Shown here: positions 49,362 through 56,877 of the stretch, one piece after another
Layout: each line of letters begins with the position of its first letter
How positions within the stretch are numbered: the first letter of the stretch is position 1
Assembly: GCA_016793465.1 (NCBI GenBank)
Contig: JAEUJW010000066.1
Location: forward strand, 62,001-126,000
Direction of reading: 5' to 3'
From: Myxococcales bacterium
GTDB lineage: Bacteria > Myxococcota > Polyangia > Nannocystales > Nannocystaceae
Length of the DNA stretch: 64,000 nt
Made by a program: the position numbers and the translations under genes
Notes under the pieces: model-generated
Told to the model about the DNA's origin: nothing
Databases searched by the model: none
What the model saw: the letters and a program-made list of their open reading frames with translations, nothing else

Positions 49362-51794
49362 ATGGCCTCGCCGACCCCCACCCGCAGCTCCCGCCTCCGC
49401 CGCTGGACGCTGCGCCTGTCCCTCGGGACAGCCCTCGCCGCCGCCGCGACCTGCGGCACCTGGTCGCTCGTGCGCGCCCGCGCCGGCGAGCCCTCGAGCA
49501 AGCTGACCGACAGCTGGCACGCCGGCCACCGCGTGCTCGCCCGCGACGGCCGCGTGCTGCGCGAGCTCACCAGCGACCTCGAGCTGCGCGGCCAGCCGCT
49601 CGAGCTCGACGCCATCGGCCCGCGCCTGGTGCAGTCGACCCTCACCAGCGAGGACGCCGCCTTCTACGATCACGACGGCGTCGACACCGCCGCGATCGCC
49701 CGCGCGATGTCCCAGAACATCCGCCACGGCCGCATGATCTCCGGCGCTAGCACCATCACCCAGCAGCTCGTCAAGCTGCTCGACAGCCGCGGCCGCCCCA
49801 GGACCCGCGGCCTACTAATTAAACTCGACGAGGCCGCCCGCGCCCAGAACCTCGAGCAGGTCCTGAGCAAGCAGGACATCCTCCGCGAATATTTAAATAG
49901 GCTGCCGTACGGCCACGGCCTCGTCGGCCCCGAGGCTGCAGCCCGCGCCTACTTCGGCGTCGCCAGCAAGGACCTGAGCTGGGCCCAGGCCGCCTTCCTC
50001 GCCGTGCTGCCGCGGGCCCCCTCGTACCTCGACCCCTACACCCACATCGACCGCGTGCTCCTGCGCCAGCGCGCCCTGCTCGGCGCCCTCCACGAGCAGC
50101 AGCACCTCAGCGACCTCGAGCACCGGCGCGCCCTCGACGAGCCGATCTCCCTGCGCCCGCTGGCCCACCCGTTCCTCGCCCCGCACCTCGTCGACGCCCT
50201 GCTGGCCGAGGACAGCCTGTCCTCCGGGACAGCCACGACCACCACCCTCGACGCCGCCCTCCAGCGCGACCTCGAGGGCCTCGTGCGCACCCACCTGGCC
50301 AGCCTGGCCGGCCGCGGCGCCAGCGACGCCGCCGCGATCGTCGTCGACAACGCCAGCGGCGAGGTGCTCGCCTACGTCGGCAGCGCCGACTTCCACGACG
50401 TCTCGATCGACGGCCAGGTCGACATGATCCGCGCCCGTCGCCAGCCCGGCTCCACATTAAAACCGTTCGTGTACGCCCTCGCGTTCGCCGGGGGCCACAG
50501 CGGCGCCGAGATGACCGCCGACGTCGAGACCACCTTCGTCGAGCCCGGCGGCACCTACACCCCCGAGAACTTCGACCGCACCTTCGAGGGGCCGATCCCC
50601 CTGCGCGAGGCCCTCGCCGGCTCGCTCAACGTCCCCGCCGTCCGCCTCGCCCACGAGGTCGGCACCACCAAATTCTTGAATACGCTGCGCGACCTCGGCT
50701 TCGCCAGCCTCGATCAGCCCGCGGACCACTACGGCCTCGCGCTCGCGCTCGGCAGCGGCGAGGTCGAGCTCCGCGAGCTCGCCGCCGCCTACGCCACCCT
50801 CGCCCGCGGCGGCACGTTCACGCCGCTACGCCTCACCCGCGACCCCGCGGACCTCGGCAACCCGGTCGAGGGCAAACAAGTCCTCACCCCGCAGATCGCC
50901 GCGCAGGTCACCGAGGCGCTCAGCGACCCGCTCGCCCGCGTGCGCGGCCTGCACGGCCGCGGCCCGTTCGGCCTCATGTACCCCGTCGCCGTCAAGACCG
51001 GCACCTCCTCCGGCTACCGCGACACCTGGACCGCCGGCTACACCCGCGAGCGCACCGTCGCCGTGTGGCTCGGCAACGCCGACAGCGCACCTACCGTCCA
51101 GCTCACCGGCGCCTCCGGTGCCGGCCCGCTGTTCGCCGACATCATGGACCGCGCCATGCGCGACGTGCCCCGCCGCGCGCCCCTGTGGGACGCGGGCCTG
51201 CTCGTCGACGTCGACGTCTGCCCGCTCTCCGGTCTGCCCGCCGGCCCCGCCTGCGACGAGCACGTGACCCGCCGCTTCGCCGGCGACAACCTGCCCGAAG
51301 GGACATGCGACCTCCACCACCACGTCGCCCGCGACCCCCGCGCCCCCGCCGGCCTGCGCTGCGACCTCGACGGCAGTGACGTCGCCGTGCTGTTCCCGCC
51401 CGAGTACGACACCTGGCTGTCCCAAAAGCCAGGCTCACCCGACCCCTTCGGACACCCGTGGCTGTCGCGCAGCCGCGTGCCCGGCTGCGCCGAGCCCGGC
51501 GCCGCCGTCCCGACGGTGCGCGTCAGCCAGCCCGCCCCCGGCAGCATCTACGCCCTCGGCATGGGCCGCGGCCAGACCATCGAGATCCGCGCCGAGCTCA
51601 CCCAGGGCGGCGAGGCCGCCGCCCGCAGCCTCGGCGACGTCGAGTTCGTGCTCGACGGCAAGGTCTGGGCCCGCAGCGCCTGGCCCTACGTCGCCCGCGT
51701 CCCCGCGAGCCCCGGCGACCACGAGGTCCTCGCCCGCCCCGCCGACCCGCGCCTCGCCGCCAGGCTCGAGCCCACCCGGTTCAGCGTCCGCTGA
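49362..51794 (+). CDS. pbpC: Penicillin-binding protein 1C
   Basis: This encodes 810 residues. A signal anchor (about 14-36) is followed by the GT51 domain: STLTSEDAAFYDHDGVD (Glu97) and GASTITQQLVKLL. The transpeptidase domain has SxxK in RQPGSTLKPF (Ser364, Lys367), SxN in AGSLNVPA, and KTG in AVKTGTSSGYRDTW (Lys545). A C-terminal BiPBP_C-like beta domain with Cys residues (CPLSGLPAGPACDEH) fits PbpC. It polymerises and crosslinks peptidoglycan in the periplasm. Located downstream of the macroglobulin lipoprotein, the conserved pair in Gram-negatives. Confidence 0.95.
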   Translation: MASPTPTRSSRLRRWTLRLSLGTALAAAATCGTWSLVRARAGEPSSKLTDSWHAGHRVLARDGRVLRELTSDLELRGQPLELDAIGPRLVQSTLTSEDAAFYDHDGVDTAAIARAMSQNIRHGRMISGASTITQQLVKLLDSRGRPRTRGLLIKLDEAARAQNLEQVLSKQDILREYLNRLPYGHGLVGPEAAARAYFGVASKDLSWAQAAFLAVLPRAPSYLDPYTHIDRVLLRQRALLGALHEQQHLSDLEHRRALDEPISLRPLAHPFLAPHLVDALLAEDSLSSGTATTTTLDAALQRDLEGLVRTHLASLAGRGASDAAAIVVDNASGEVLAYVGSADFHDVSIDGQVDMIRARRQPGSTLKPFVYALAFAGGHSGAEMTADVETTFVEPGGTYTPENFDRTFEGPIPLREALAGSLNVPAVRLAHEVGTTKFLNTLRDLGFASLDQPADHYGLALALGSGEVELRELAAAYATLARGGTFTPLRLTRDPADLGNPVEGKQVLTPQIAAQVTEALSDPLARVRGLHGRGPFGLMYPVAVKTGTSSGYRDTWTAGYTRERTVAVWLGNADSAPTVQLTGASGAGPLFADIMDRAMRDVPRRAPLWDAGLLVDVDVCPLSGLPAGPACDEHVTRRFAGDNLPEGTCDLHHHVARDPRAPAGLRCDLDGSDVAVLFPPEYDTWLSQKPGSPDPFGHPWLSRSRVPGCAEPGAAVPTVRVSQPAPGSIYALGMGRGQTIEIRAELTQGGEAAARSLGDVEFVLDGKVWARSAWPYVARVPASPGDHEVLARPADPRLAARLEPTRFSVR
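49416..49431. repeat. CTGTCCC-TC-GGGACAG palindrome inside pbpC
   Basis: Perfect seven-base arms with two-base spacer, in the membrane-anchor codons (LSLGTA). A member of the dispersed family; it uses the uncommon ACA codon. Confidence 0.65.
50217..50232. repeat. CTGTCC-TCCG-GGACAG palindrome inside pbpC
   Basis: Perfect six-base arms, four-base spacer, coding LSSGTA. Second copy within the same gene, about 800 bases after the first. Confidence 0.65.
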
Positions 51795-51803
51795 TCTCCC
51801 GGC

Positions 51804-52370
51804 TCAAGCGTGCGGCAGCGTCACCCCGCGCTGCCCCTGGTACTTCCCGCCGCGATCCGCATACGACACCTCGCACACCTCGTCCGACTCGAAGAACAGC
51901 ATCTGCGCCACCCCCTCGTTGGCGTAGATGCGGGCCGGCAGCGGCGTCGTGTTCGAGAACTCGAGCGTCACGTGCCCCTCCCACTCCGGCTCGAGCGGCG
52001 TCACGTTGACGATGATCCCGCAGCGCGCGTACGTCGACTTGCCGAGGCACACGGTCAGCACGTTGCGCGGAATCTTAAAAAACTCGACGGTCCGCGCCAG
52101 CGCGAACGAGTTGGGCGGGATGATGCACGTGTCGCTGTTCACGTCGACGAAGCTGTTCTCGTCGAACGCCTTAGGATCGATGATCGTCGAGTTGATGTTC
52201 GTGAAAATCTTGAACTCGGCGGCGCAGCGCACGTCGTAGCCGTAGCTCGACGTCCCGTACGACACGATCGGCCGGCCCTCGACGCGGCGCACCTGGCCCG
52301 GCTCGAACGGCGCGATCATCCCGTGCTCGACCGCCATCCGGCGGATCCATCGGTCCGGCTTGATGCTCAT
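51804..52370 (-). CDS. dcd: dCTP deaminase
   Basis: This encodes 188 residues, typical length. Motifs are [47 protein letters not shown] and [39 protein letters not shown] with the catalytic Glu in TLEFSN. It deaminates dCTP to dUTP for thymidylate synthesis; whether it also hydrolyses dUTP (bifunctional form) cannot be told. Start [13 protein letters not shown] is the family start. Convergent with pbpC by ten bases, divergent from the Fur-family gene. Confidence 0.93.
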   Translation of the reverse strand: MSIKPDRWIRRMAVEHGMIAPFEPGQVRRVEGRPIVSYGTSSYGYDVRCAAEFKIFTNINSTIIDPKAFDENSFVDVNSDTCIIPPNSFALARTVEFFKIPRNVLTVCLGKSTYARCGIIVNVTPLEPEWEGHVTLEFSNTTPLPARIYANEGVAQMLFFESDEVCEVSYADRGGKYQGQRGVTLPHA

Positions 52371-52420
52371 GGGCGAGCCCATTACCACAGAACGCGCCCC
52401 CCTGTGTTACCCTCCCGCCG

Positions 52421-52864
52421 ATGCCGCGTCCGAAGGCCCGCGCCACCCTCGAGCCGATCCGCGAGGTCATCCGCGACGCCGGCCTGCGCAGCACCGGCCC
52501 CCGCGTCGCCGTGCTCGAGCACCTGCAGACCGCCGCCGTCCCCCTCAGCCACGGCGAGCTCGTCGAGGCCCTCGCCAGCCACGGCTACGACGCCGCCACC
52601 ATCTACCGCAACCTCATCGACCTGACCAAGGCGAGCCTCCTGTCCCGCATCAACCTCGGCGACAACGTCTGGCGCTTCGAGCTGCGCACCACCGGCAAGA
52701 CCCTCCACCCCGAGCACCCCCACTTCGTGTGCACCCAGTGCGGCGAGGTCACCTGCCTCTCGCAGGTCCGCGTCAAGCTCACCCCCGCCCCCGGCTCGAC
52801 CAAGTCGGTCGTCAGCAGCATCTCGGAGATCGTCATCAAGGGTCAGTGCACGCAGTGCGCCTGA
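52421..52864 (+). CDS. Fur-family metalloregulator
   Basis: This encodes 147 residues. The winged helix (STGPRVAVLEHLQTAAVPLSHGELVEAL, DAATIYRNLIDLTKASLL) and metal half HPHFVCTQCGEVTCLSQV with the first CxxC are followed by an intact C-terminal CTQCA (second CxxC), so both structural zinc cysteine pairs are kept. Compare the other Fur-family gene in this window, where the second pair is broken by a frameshift. The absence of the usual HHDH tract (here HPEHPHF) suggests a Zur or PerR-like sensor rather than Fur proper. Single gene. Confidence 0.87.
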   Translation: MPRPKARATLEPIREVIRDAGLRSTGPRVAVLEHLQTAAVPLSHGELVEALASHGYDAATIYRNLIDLTKASLLSRINLGDNVWRFELRTTGKTLHPEHPHFVCTQCGEVTCLSQVRVKLTPAPGSTKSVVSSISEIVIKGQCTQCA

Positions 52865-52876
52865 CCCCGATGACCA

Positions 52877-53056
52877 TCAGACCTTCCTGAGACGCCGCTG
52901 CACCGCCTCCCGGGGCACCAACTCTACTCTACCGGCGTCGAACGCCCACACACGACGTCGGACCTCCTCGTCCCGAGCGGCCTCGATCTCTTCAGCCTCG
53001 GACTGACTGACTTCCTGCTCGAGGCTCGCCAAAAGATTCTCGGCGAGTTCGGCAGG
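52877..53056 (-). pseudogene. 5'-truncated addiction-module antitoxin (TIGR02574-like)
   Basis: The minus strand is open from just after the TAG at 53057-53059 to TGA at 52877-52879 (59 codons). It reads PAELAENLLASLEQEVSQSE...EEVRRRVWAFDAGRVELVPREAVQRRLRKV. This matches the C-terminal three quarters of the small RelB-like 'putative addiction module component' family, which has ERAELAE.LLASL at its start and G.veLVPWEEV..R. near the end. There is no start codon; the missing N-terminus is replaced by the end of the lipoprotein gene. No toxin follows. So it is a gene fragment, or it is read through; the codon use (AAT, TTG, GTA, AGA) is less GC-rich than its neighbours, hinting at foreign origin. 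Confidence 0.7.
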
Positions 53057-53779
53057 CTACTTCGCCGCGGCCATCGTCTCGATCGCCGCGCGGAACGCCG
53101 GCTCCCACACCGTCAGCGTCTTCGCCGACCCCGCCGCCTTAAAAAAGTACGGGTCGCCCGAGCCCTCGACGATCGCCCCGAGCAGCCGCGAACCCGGCTC
53201 GTTGTAGCGCTCCGGCGCCCCGGGCGTGACCGGCGCGATGTTCGTGCCCTCGATGTCCACCGTCGTGATCTTCAGCGGCGCCTTGTCGACCACCGTCACC
53301 TTGGCCGCGTCGCCGATGTCACTGCCGTCGGCCCTCGTGAACTGCGTCTTCCAGCGCTCCACGTTCGACGTGGCGTCGCCGCCGCCGCCCGCGAAGCGCG
53401 ACACCACCAGCGTCACCTCGCCGCCCGGCCCCGGCAGCACGAACTCCGCCAGCCGCATCGGGTTCGAGCCCGGCCTCCGCACCCACTCCTCGGGCACCGA
53501 CAGCGCCAGCCCGTCGATCGTCTCGGCCCGCACCTTGCCGCTCGGCGTCACCTCGGTCGGGTTCACCGGCCCCTTCGGCGCCGTCGGCGGGGCCGCGTGC
53601 GGGTTGACGCCGATGTTCGCGTGCGGGTTGGCGTGCGGGTTGGTCACCTTCGCCGGATCCGCCTTCACCTCCGTCTTCGTGACCTCCACCTTCTTCTCCG
53701 GCGCCTTCGCGGCCTCCGGGCCCCCACAGGCCAGCAGCGTGAACAGGGCGGTGCAGCAGCAAACACGGGCGGTCGTCAT
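53057..53779 (-). CDS. Lipoprotein with Asn-Pro-His-Ala repeats
   Basis: This encodes 240 residues. MTTARVCCCTALFTLLACGG is a lipoprotein signal (lipobox LLAC). Residues about 45-65 hold a short repeat NPHANPHANIGVNPHAAP; His-rich, possibly metal-binding. The remaining domain (from about 85, VRAETIDGLALSVPEEWVRRPGSNPMRLAEFVLPG...) resembles the small beta-sandwich domain of periplasmic proteins with 'W.......MR.a.f.lp'. C-terminal segment ends near FKAAGSAKTLTVWEPAFRAAIETMAAAK. Function unknown. It lies upstream of the antitoxin fragment. Confidence 0.75.
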   Translation of the reverse strand: MTTARVCCCTALFTLLACGGPEAAKAPEKKVEVTKTEVKADPAKVTNPHANPHANIGVNPHAAPPTAPKGPVNPTEVTPSGKVRAETIDGLALSVPEEWVRRPGSNPMRLAEFVLPGPGGEVTLVVSRFAGGGGDATSNVERWKTQFTRADGSDIGDAAKVTVVDKAPLKITTVDIEGTNIAPVTPGAPERYNEPGSRLLGAIVEGSGDPYFFKAAGSAKTLTVWEPAFRAAIETMAAAK

Positions 53780-53832
53780 GCGCTGCGAAGCTAACCCAGC
53801 CTCGCGCCCCGCGACAACCCCCGTCGTGCGCC

Positions 53833-55590
53833 TCAGCCGCGCCCGCGTCGCCGCTCGCACTCCTCGATCAGCGCCCCCAGCACCTGGTCCTCGGGACAGC
53901 TATACAAGAGCTCCGCCAGCCCGGCCGTCGCCTCCTCGTGCGCCCCTGCGTCCATGCGCCGCACCGCCGCCGTCACCGCCTCGCGGCTCGCCCGCTTGTG
54001 CTCGCGCAGCGGCTCCGGGTCCCCCGCGAACACCTCGACCACCGCCACCGCCTCGCGCTTGCCCGGCACCAGCGCGCGCCCCAGCGGCCGCGTCTCGGCC
54101 TGCAGCTCCGGCGACAGCTGCTCCGCCACCGCCGCGCTGACCAGCAGGTCGGTGTGGAACCGCCGCGTCAGCCGCTCGACGCGCGCCGCCACGTTGACCG
54201 CGTCCGACACCACGGTCGACTCGATGCGCCCTGCTCCGCCGACGAGCCCGAGGATCACCGGTCCGAAGTGGATCCCCACGCCCACGCCGGTCCCCAGCGT
54301 CGCCGCCTGCGCCACCACCTCGATGCCCGCGCGCACCGCCTGCTCCGGCGACTCGGGGAACAGCGCCATCAGCCCGTCCCCGAGGTACTTGTCGACCACC
54401 CCGCCGCGCGCCTCGATCTCCGGCACGATCGCCGCGAAGAACATATTTAAAAATGCGTACGTCGCCGCCGGCCCCTCGCGCTCGGCCCGCTCGGTGAACG
54501 CCCGCAGGTCGACGAACATCACCGTCATCTCGCGCTGGATCTGGTCCCCGAGCCGCGCCTCGACCGCGTCGCGCCCCAGCAGCTCGAGCAGCGGCCGCGG
54601 CACGAACCGCTCGAGCGCCCGCGTCAGCGCCACGTCGTGCGCCAGCAGCCGGTGGTTGTCGAGCGCCACCGTCGCGTTGGCGCAGAACAGCTCGATCAGC
54701 TTGCGGTCCCACGCCGCCAGCTCGCCGAGCCCCTCCATGAACACCGCCGCCCACACCTGCTCGTCGCGGAAGATCCCGAACAGGTCGTACGCCGGACGCA
54801 CCACCGGCTTGCGCGTGCGCAGCATCAGCACGATGTCCTGCCAGACCTCCTGGTCGACCACGTGGCTCACCGGTCGACCCACGTGCTCCGCGTAGCGCCC
54901 AGTGCCCGCCACCACGATCGGCGTCGCCGCGGCCATGTCGAGCCCCAGGTCGCGCCCGCGGAAGAACATCGCGCTCTCCTGCGGGCTCACCAGCGCCGAC
55001 AGCTGGTGCAGCACCCCGGTCACGAACTGCTCGATCGACTGGCGTTCGAACAGCGTCGCCGTCGCCCGCAGCACCTGCTCGAGCCCCCGCTTGTGGGCCT
55101 CGATGGTGCACAGGTCGCGGTACGAGCGGATCGCCCCGATCACCGTGGTGACCAGCCGCTGCGCCGTCACCTCGGTCTTGTCGCGATAGTCGTTGATGTC
55201 GTGGTCGAGCATCACCCGCTGCTCGGGCGCGTGGCCCGGCTGGCCCGTGCGCAGCACGATCCGCACGCGCGTGTTGCCCAGCGTCTTGCGGATCCACCGC
55301 ACCAGCTCGAGCCCCGCGTCCTCCGCCTCCATCACCACGTCGAGCAGCACCACCGCCACGTCCGCGTGCGCCTGCAGGACCACCCGCCCGGCCGCGGCGG
55401 TGTGCGCCGACAGGATCGCCAGCGGGTGCCCGTCCACCTTGAGCCCGCCGAGCACCAGCCGCGTCACGTCGTGGACCGCCGGCTCGTCGTCGATCACCAC
55501 CACCTTCCAGATCTGCGTGCTCGTCGGCTCGGACGGCGTCCCGCCCTCGTCCGCGAACAGCAGCTCGTCGTCGTCGTCGTCGTCGGCCAT
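53833..55590 (-). CDS. Receiver-DUF3369-adenylate cyclase response regulator
   Basis: This encodes 585 residues. A receiver (about 28-150) has WKVVVIDDEPAVHDVTRLVL, a candidate Asp in VVLLDVVMEAED and Lys in YRDKTEVTA. A DUF3369-type sensory domain (about 170-330) has FVTGVLHQLSALV and CANATVALDNHRLL. A class III cyclase catalytic domain (about 365-510) has TVMFVDLRAFTERAE, GGVVDKYLGDGLMALFPES and VVSDAVNVAARVERLTRR. Asp-Leu-Arg at the first metal site keeps the key Asp. It should be controlled by the kinase upstream, which overlaps it by TGATG. Output is cAMP or cGMP; base selectivity uncertain. Confidence 0.88.
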   Translation of the reverse strand: MADDDDDDELLFADEGGTPSEPTSTQIWKVVVIDDEPAVHDVTRLVLGGLKVDGHPLAILSAHTAAAGRVVLQAHADVAVVLLDVVMEAEDAGLELVRWIRKTLGNTRVRIVLRTGQPGHAPEQRVMLDHDINDYRDKTEVTAQRLVTTVIGAIRSYRDLCTIEAHKRGLEQVLRATATLFERQSIEQFVTGVLHQLSALVSPQESAMFFRGRDLGLDMAAATPIVVAGTGRYAEHVGRPVSHVVDQEVWQDIVLMLRTRKPVVRPAYDLFGIFRDEQVWAAVFMEGLGELAAWDRKLIELFCANATVALDNHRLLAHDVALTRALERFVPRPLLELLGRDAVEARLGDQIQREMTVMFVDLRAFTERAEREGPAATYAFLNMFFAAIVPEIEARGGVVDKYLGDGLMALFPESPEQAVRAGIEVVAQAATLGTGVGVGIHFGPVILGLVGGAGRIESTVVSDAVNVAARVERLTRRFHTDLLVSAAVAEQLSPELQAETRPLGRALVPGKREAVAVVEVFAGDPEPLREHKRASREAVTAAVRRMDAGAHEEATAGLAELLYSCPEDQVLGALIEECERRRGRG

Positions 55591-56801
55591 CAGCCCTCCT
55601 CCGCGGCCTGCAGCGGCAGGCGGAGCGTCACTCTGGTCCCTGCGCCCGGCGTCGAGCTCACCTCGATGCGCCCGCCCAGCAATTCCGTCACCAGCGTGCG
55701 GGCGATGTGCATGCCCAGCCCGCTGCCGCCGCGCCCGCGCAGCGTGGTGAAGAACGGCTCGTAGATCCGCCGGAGCACCGCCTCCGGCATGCCGTCACCG
55801 TCGTCCTCGCAGGTGATCACCGCGTCGGTGTCGTCCCCGTCGACGGTCAGCGCGATCACCCCCGCGACCCCCGGTCGCGGGTAACCGTGCATCAGCGCGT
55901 TCTGGATCAGGTTCGTGCACACCTGCGACACCGCCCCGACCCGCGTACGCATCTCCACCGCGCGTCGCTCGATCACCACCACCCGGTGCGGCGTGCGCCG
56001 GAACAGCGGCGCCAGGCTCGACACCAGGTCGCGCAGGTACGGCCCCAGCTCGACCGAGCGCAGCGCCTCGCTGGTCTGGTCGACCGCGATCTGCTTGAAG
56101 CTCGTCACCAGGTCCGCCGCGCGCCGCAGGTTGCCGAGCGCCATGCCCGTAGCCTCCTGCGTCTGCGACAGCCCGTGCCGCAGGTCCTGCTTGCGCAGGC
56201 TCCCGGCCGTGAACGCCTGCTCGACCTCCTGCAGCCGGTCCGCCGCCAGCGACGCCGCCGTCACGGCCACGCCGAGCGGCGTCGAGATCTCGTGGGCAAC
56301 CCCCGCGACGAGCTCGCCGAGCGCCGCCAGCTTGTCCTTGCGGATCAGCTCCTCGCGCGTCGCGTCGAGCACCCGGTACAGCTTGTCGACGTAGATGTCC
56401 GCCGTGCGGAACGCGAACTCCGCGTACGCCTCGTCGAGCAGCTGCACCACCGCCAGCGCCTCCGCCGTCGGCACATCCTTCAGCACGTGCTCGACCCCGC
56501 GGCGAAACCCCATCAGCCCGCGCAGCAGCGTCGACACGTGGAACCGCAGGTTCGAACGATTCGAGGTCACCCGCTCGATGAACTGGTCGCGCTGCCGCGA
56601 GTCGCCGGCGTACAACCAGCCGACGTACGCCGCCACCTCCTGCACGATCAGCCCGCGCGTCTCCTCGTACGGCCGCGCGTCGAGGTCCTGCGCCGCGCCG
56701 GCTCGCACCCAGCGCGTCGCCGCGTCGACGATCGCCTCTTCGTGCTCGTCGAGCAGCCGACGCAAGGTCTGCAGTGGAGCGTTCACAGTCGGGGGCGGCA
56801 C
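55590..56801 (-). CDS. Soluble histidine kinase
   Basis: This encodes 403 residues with a GTG start. The N-terminal 170 residues are helical without membrane segments (LLDEHEEAIVDAATRWVRAG...). The DHp has RKDKLAALGELVAGVAHEISTPLGVAVTAAS with the phosphoacceptor His in AHEISTP. The HATPase has VCTNLIQNALMHGYP (N box), CEDDGDGMPEAVLRRIYEPFFTTLRGRGGSGLGMHIARTLV (G1, F, G2). It should phosphorylate the coupled receiver-cyclase; the two form a two-component operon. Other GTG codons nearby could start the protein. Confidence 0.9.
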   Translation of the reverse strand: MPPPTVNAPLQTLRRLLDEHEEAIVDAATRWVRAGAAQDLDARPYEETRGLIVQEVAAYVGWLYAGDSRQRDQFIERVTSNRSNLRFHVSTLLRGLMGFRRGVEHVLKDVPTAEALAVVQLLDEAYAEFAFRTADIYVDKLYRVLDATREELIRKDKLAALGELVAGVAHEISTPLGVAVTAASLAADRLQEVEQAFTAGSLRKQDLRHGLSQTQEATGMALGNLRRAADLVTSFKQIAVDQTSEALRSVELGPYLRDLVSSLAPLFRRTPHRVVVIERRAVEMRTRVGAVSQVCTNLIQNALMHGYPRPGVAGVIALTVDGDDTDAVITCEDDGDGMPEAVLRRIYEPFFTTLRGRGGSGLGMHIARTLVTELLGGRIEVSSTPGAGTRVTLRLPLQAAEEG

Positions 56802-56877
56802 ATGGCCGCACCCGATCCTACTTCCACCTCCTCGCGATCGTACAGGCGCGCCGTCGCGCGCGCCCACACGGATCACC

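Noticed and set aside
52830..52876. Toxin partner downstream of the antitoxin fragment
   Set aside because: An ATG overlaps the fragment's stop, but the frame (MVIGVRRTACTD) ends after a few codons within the Fur-family gene.
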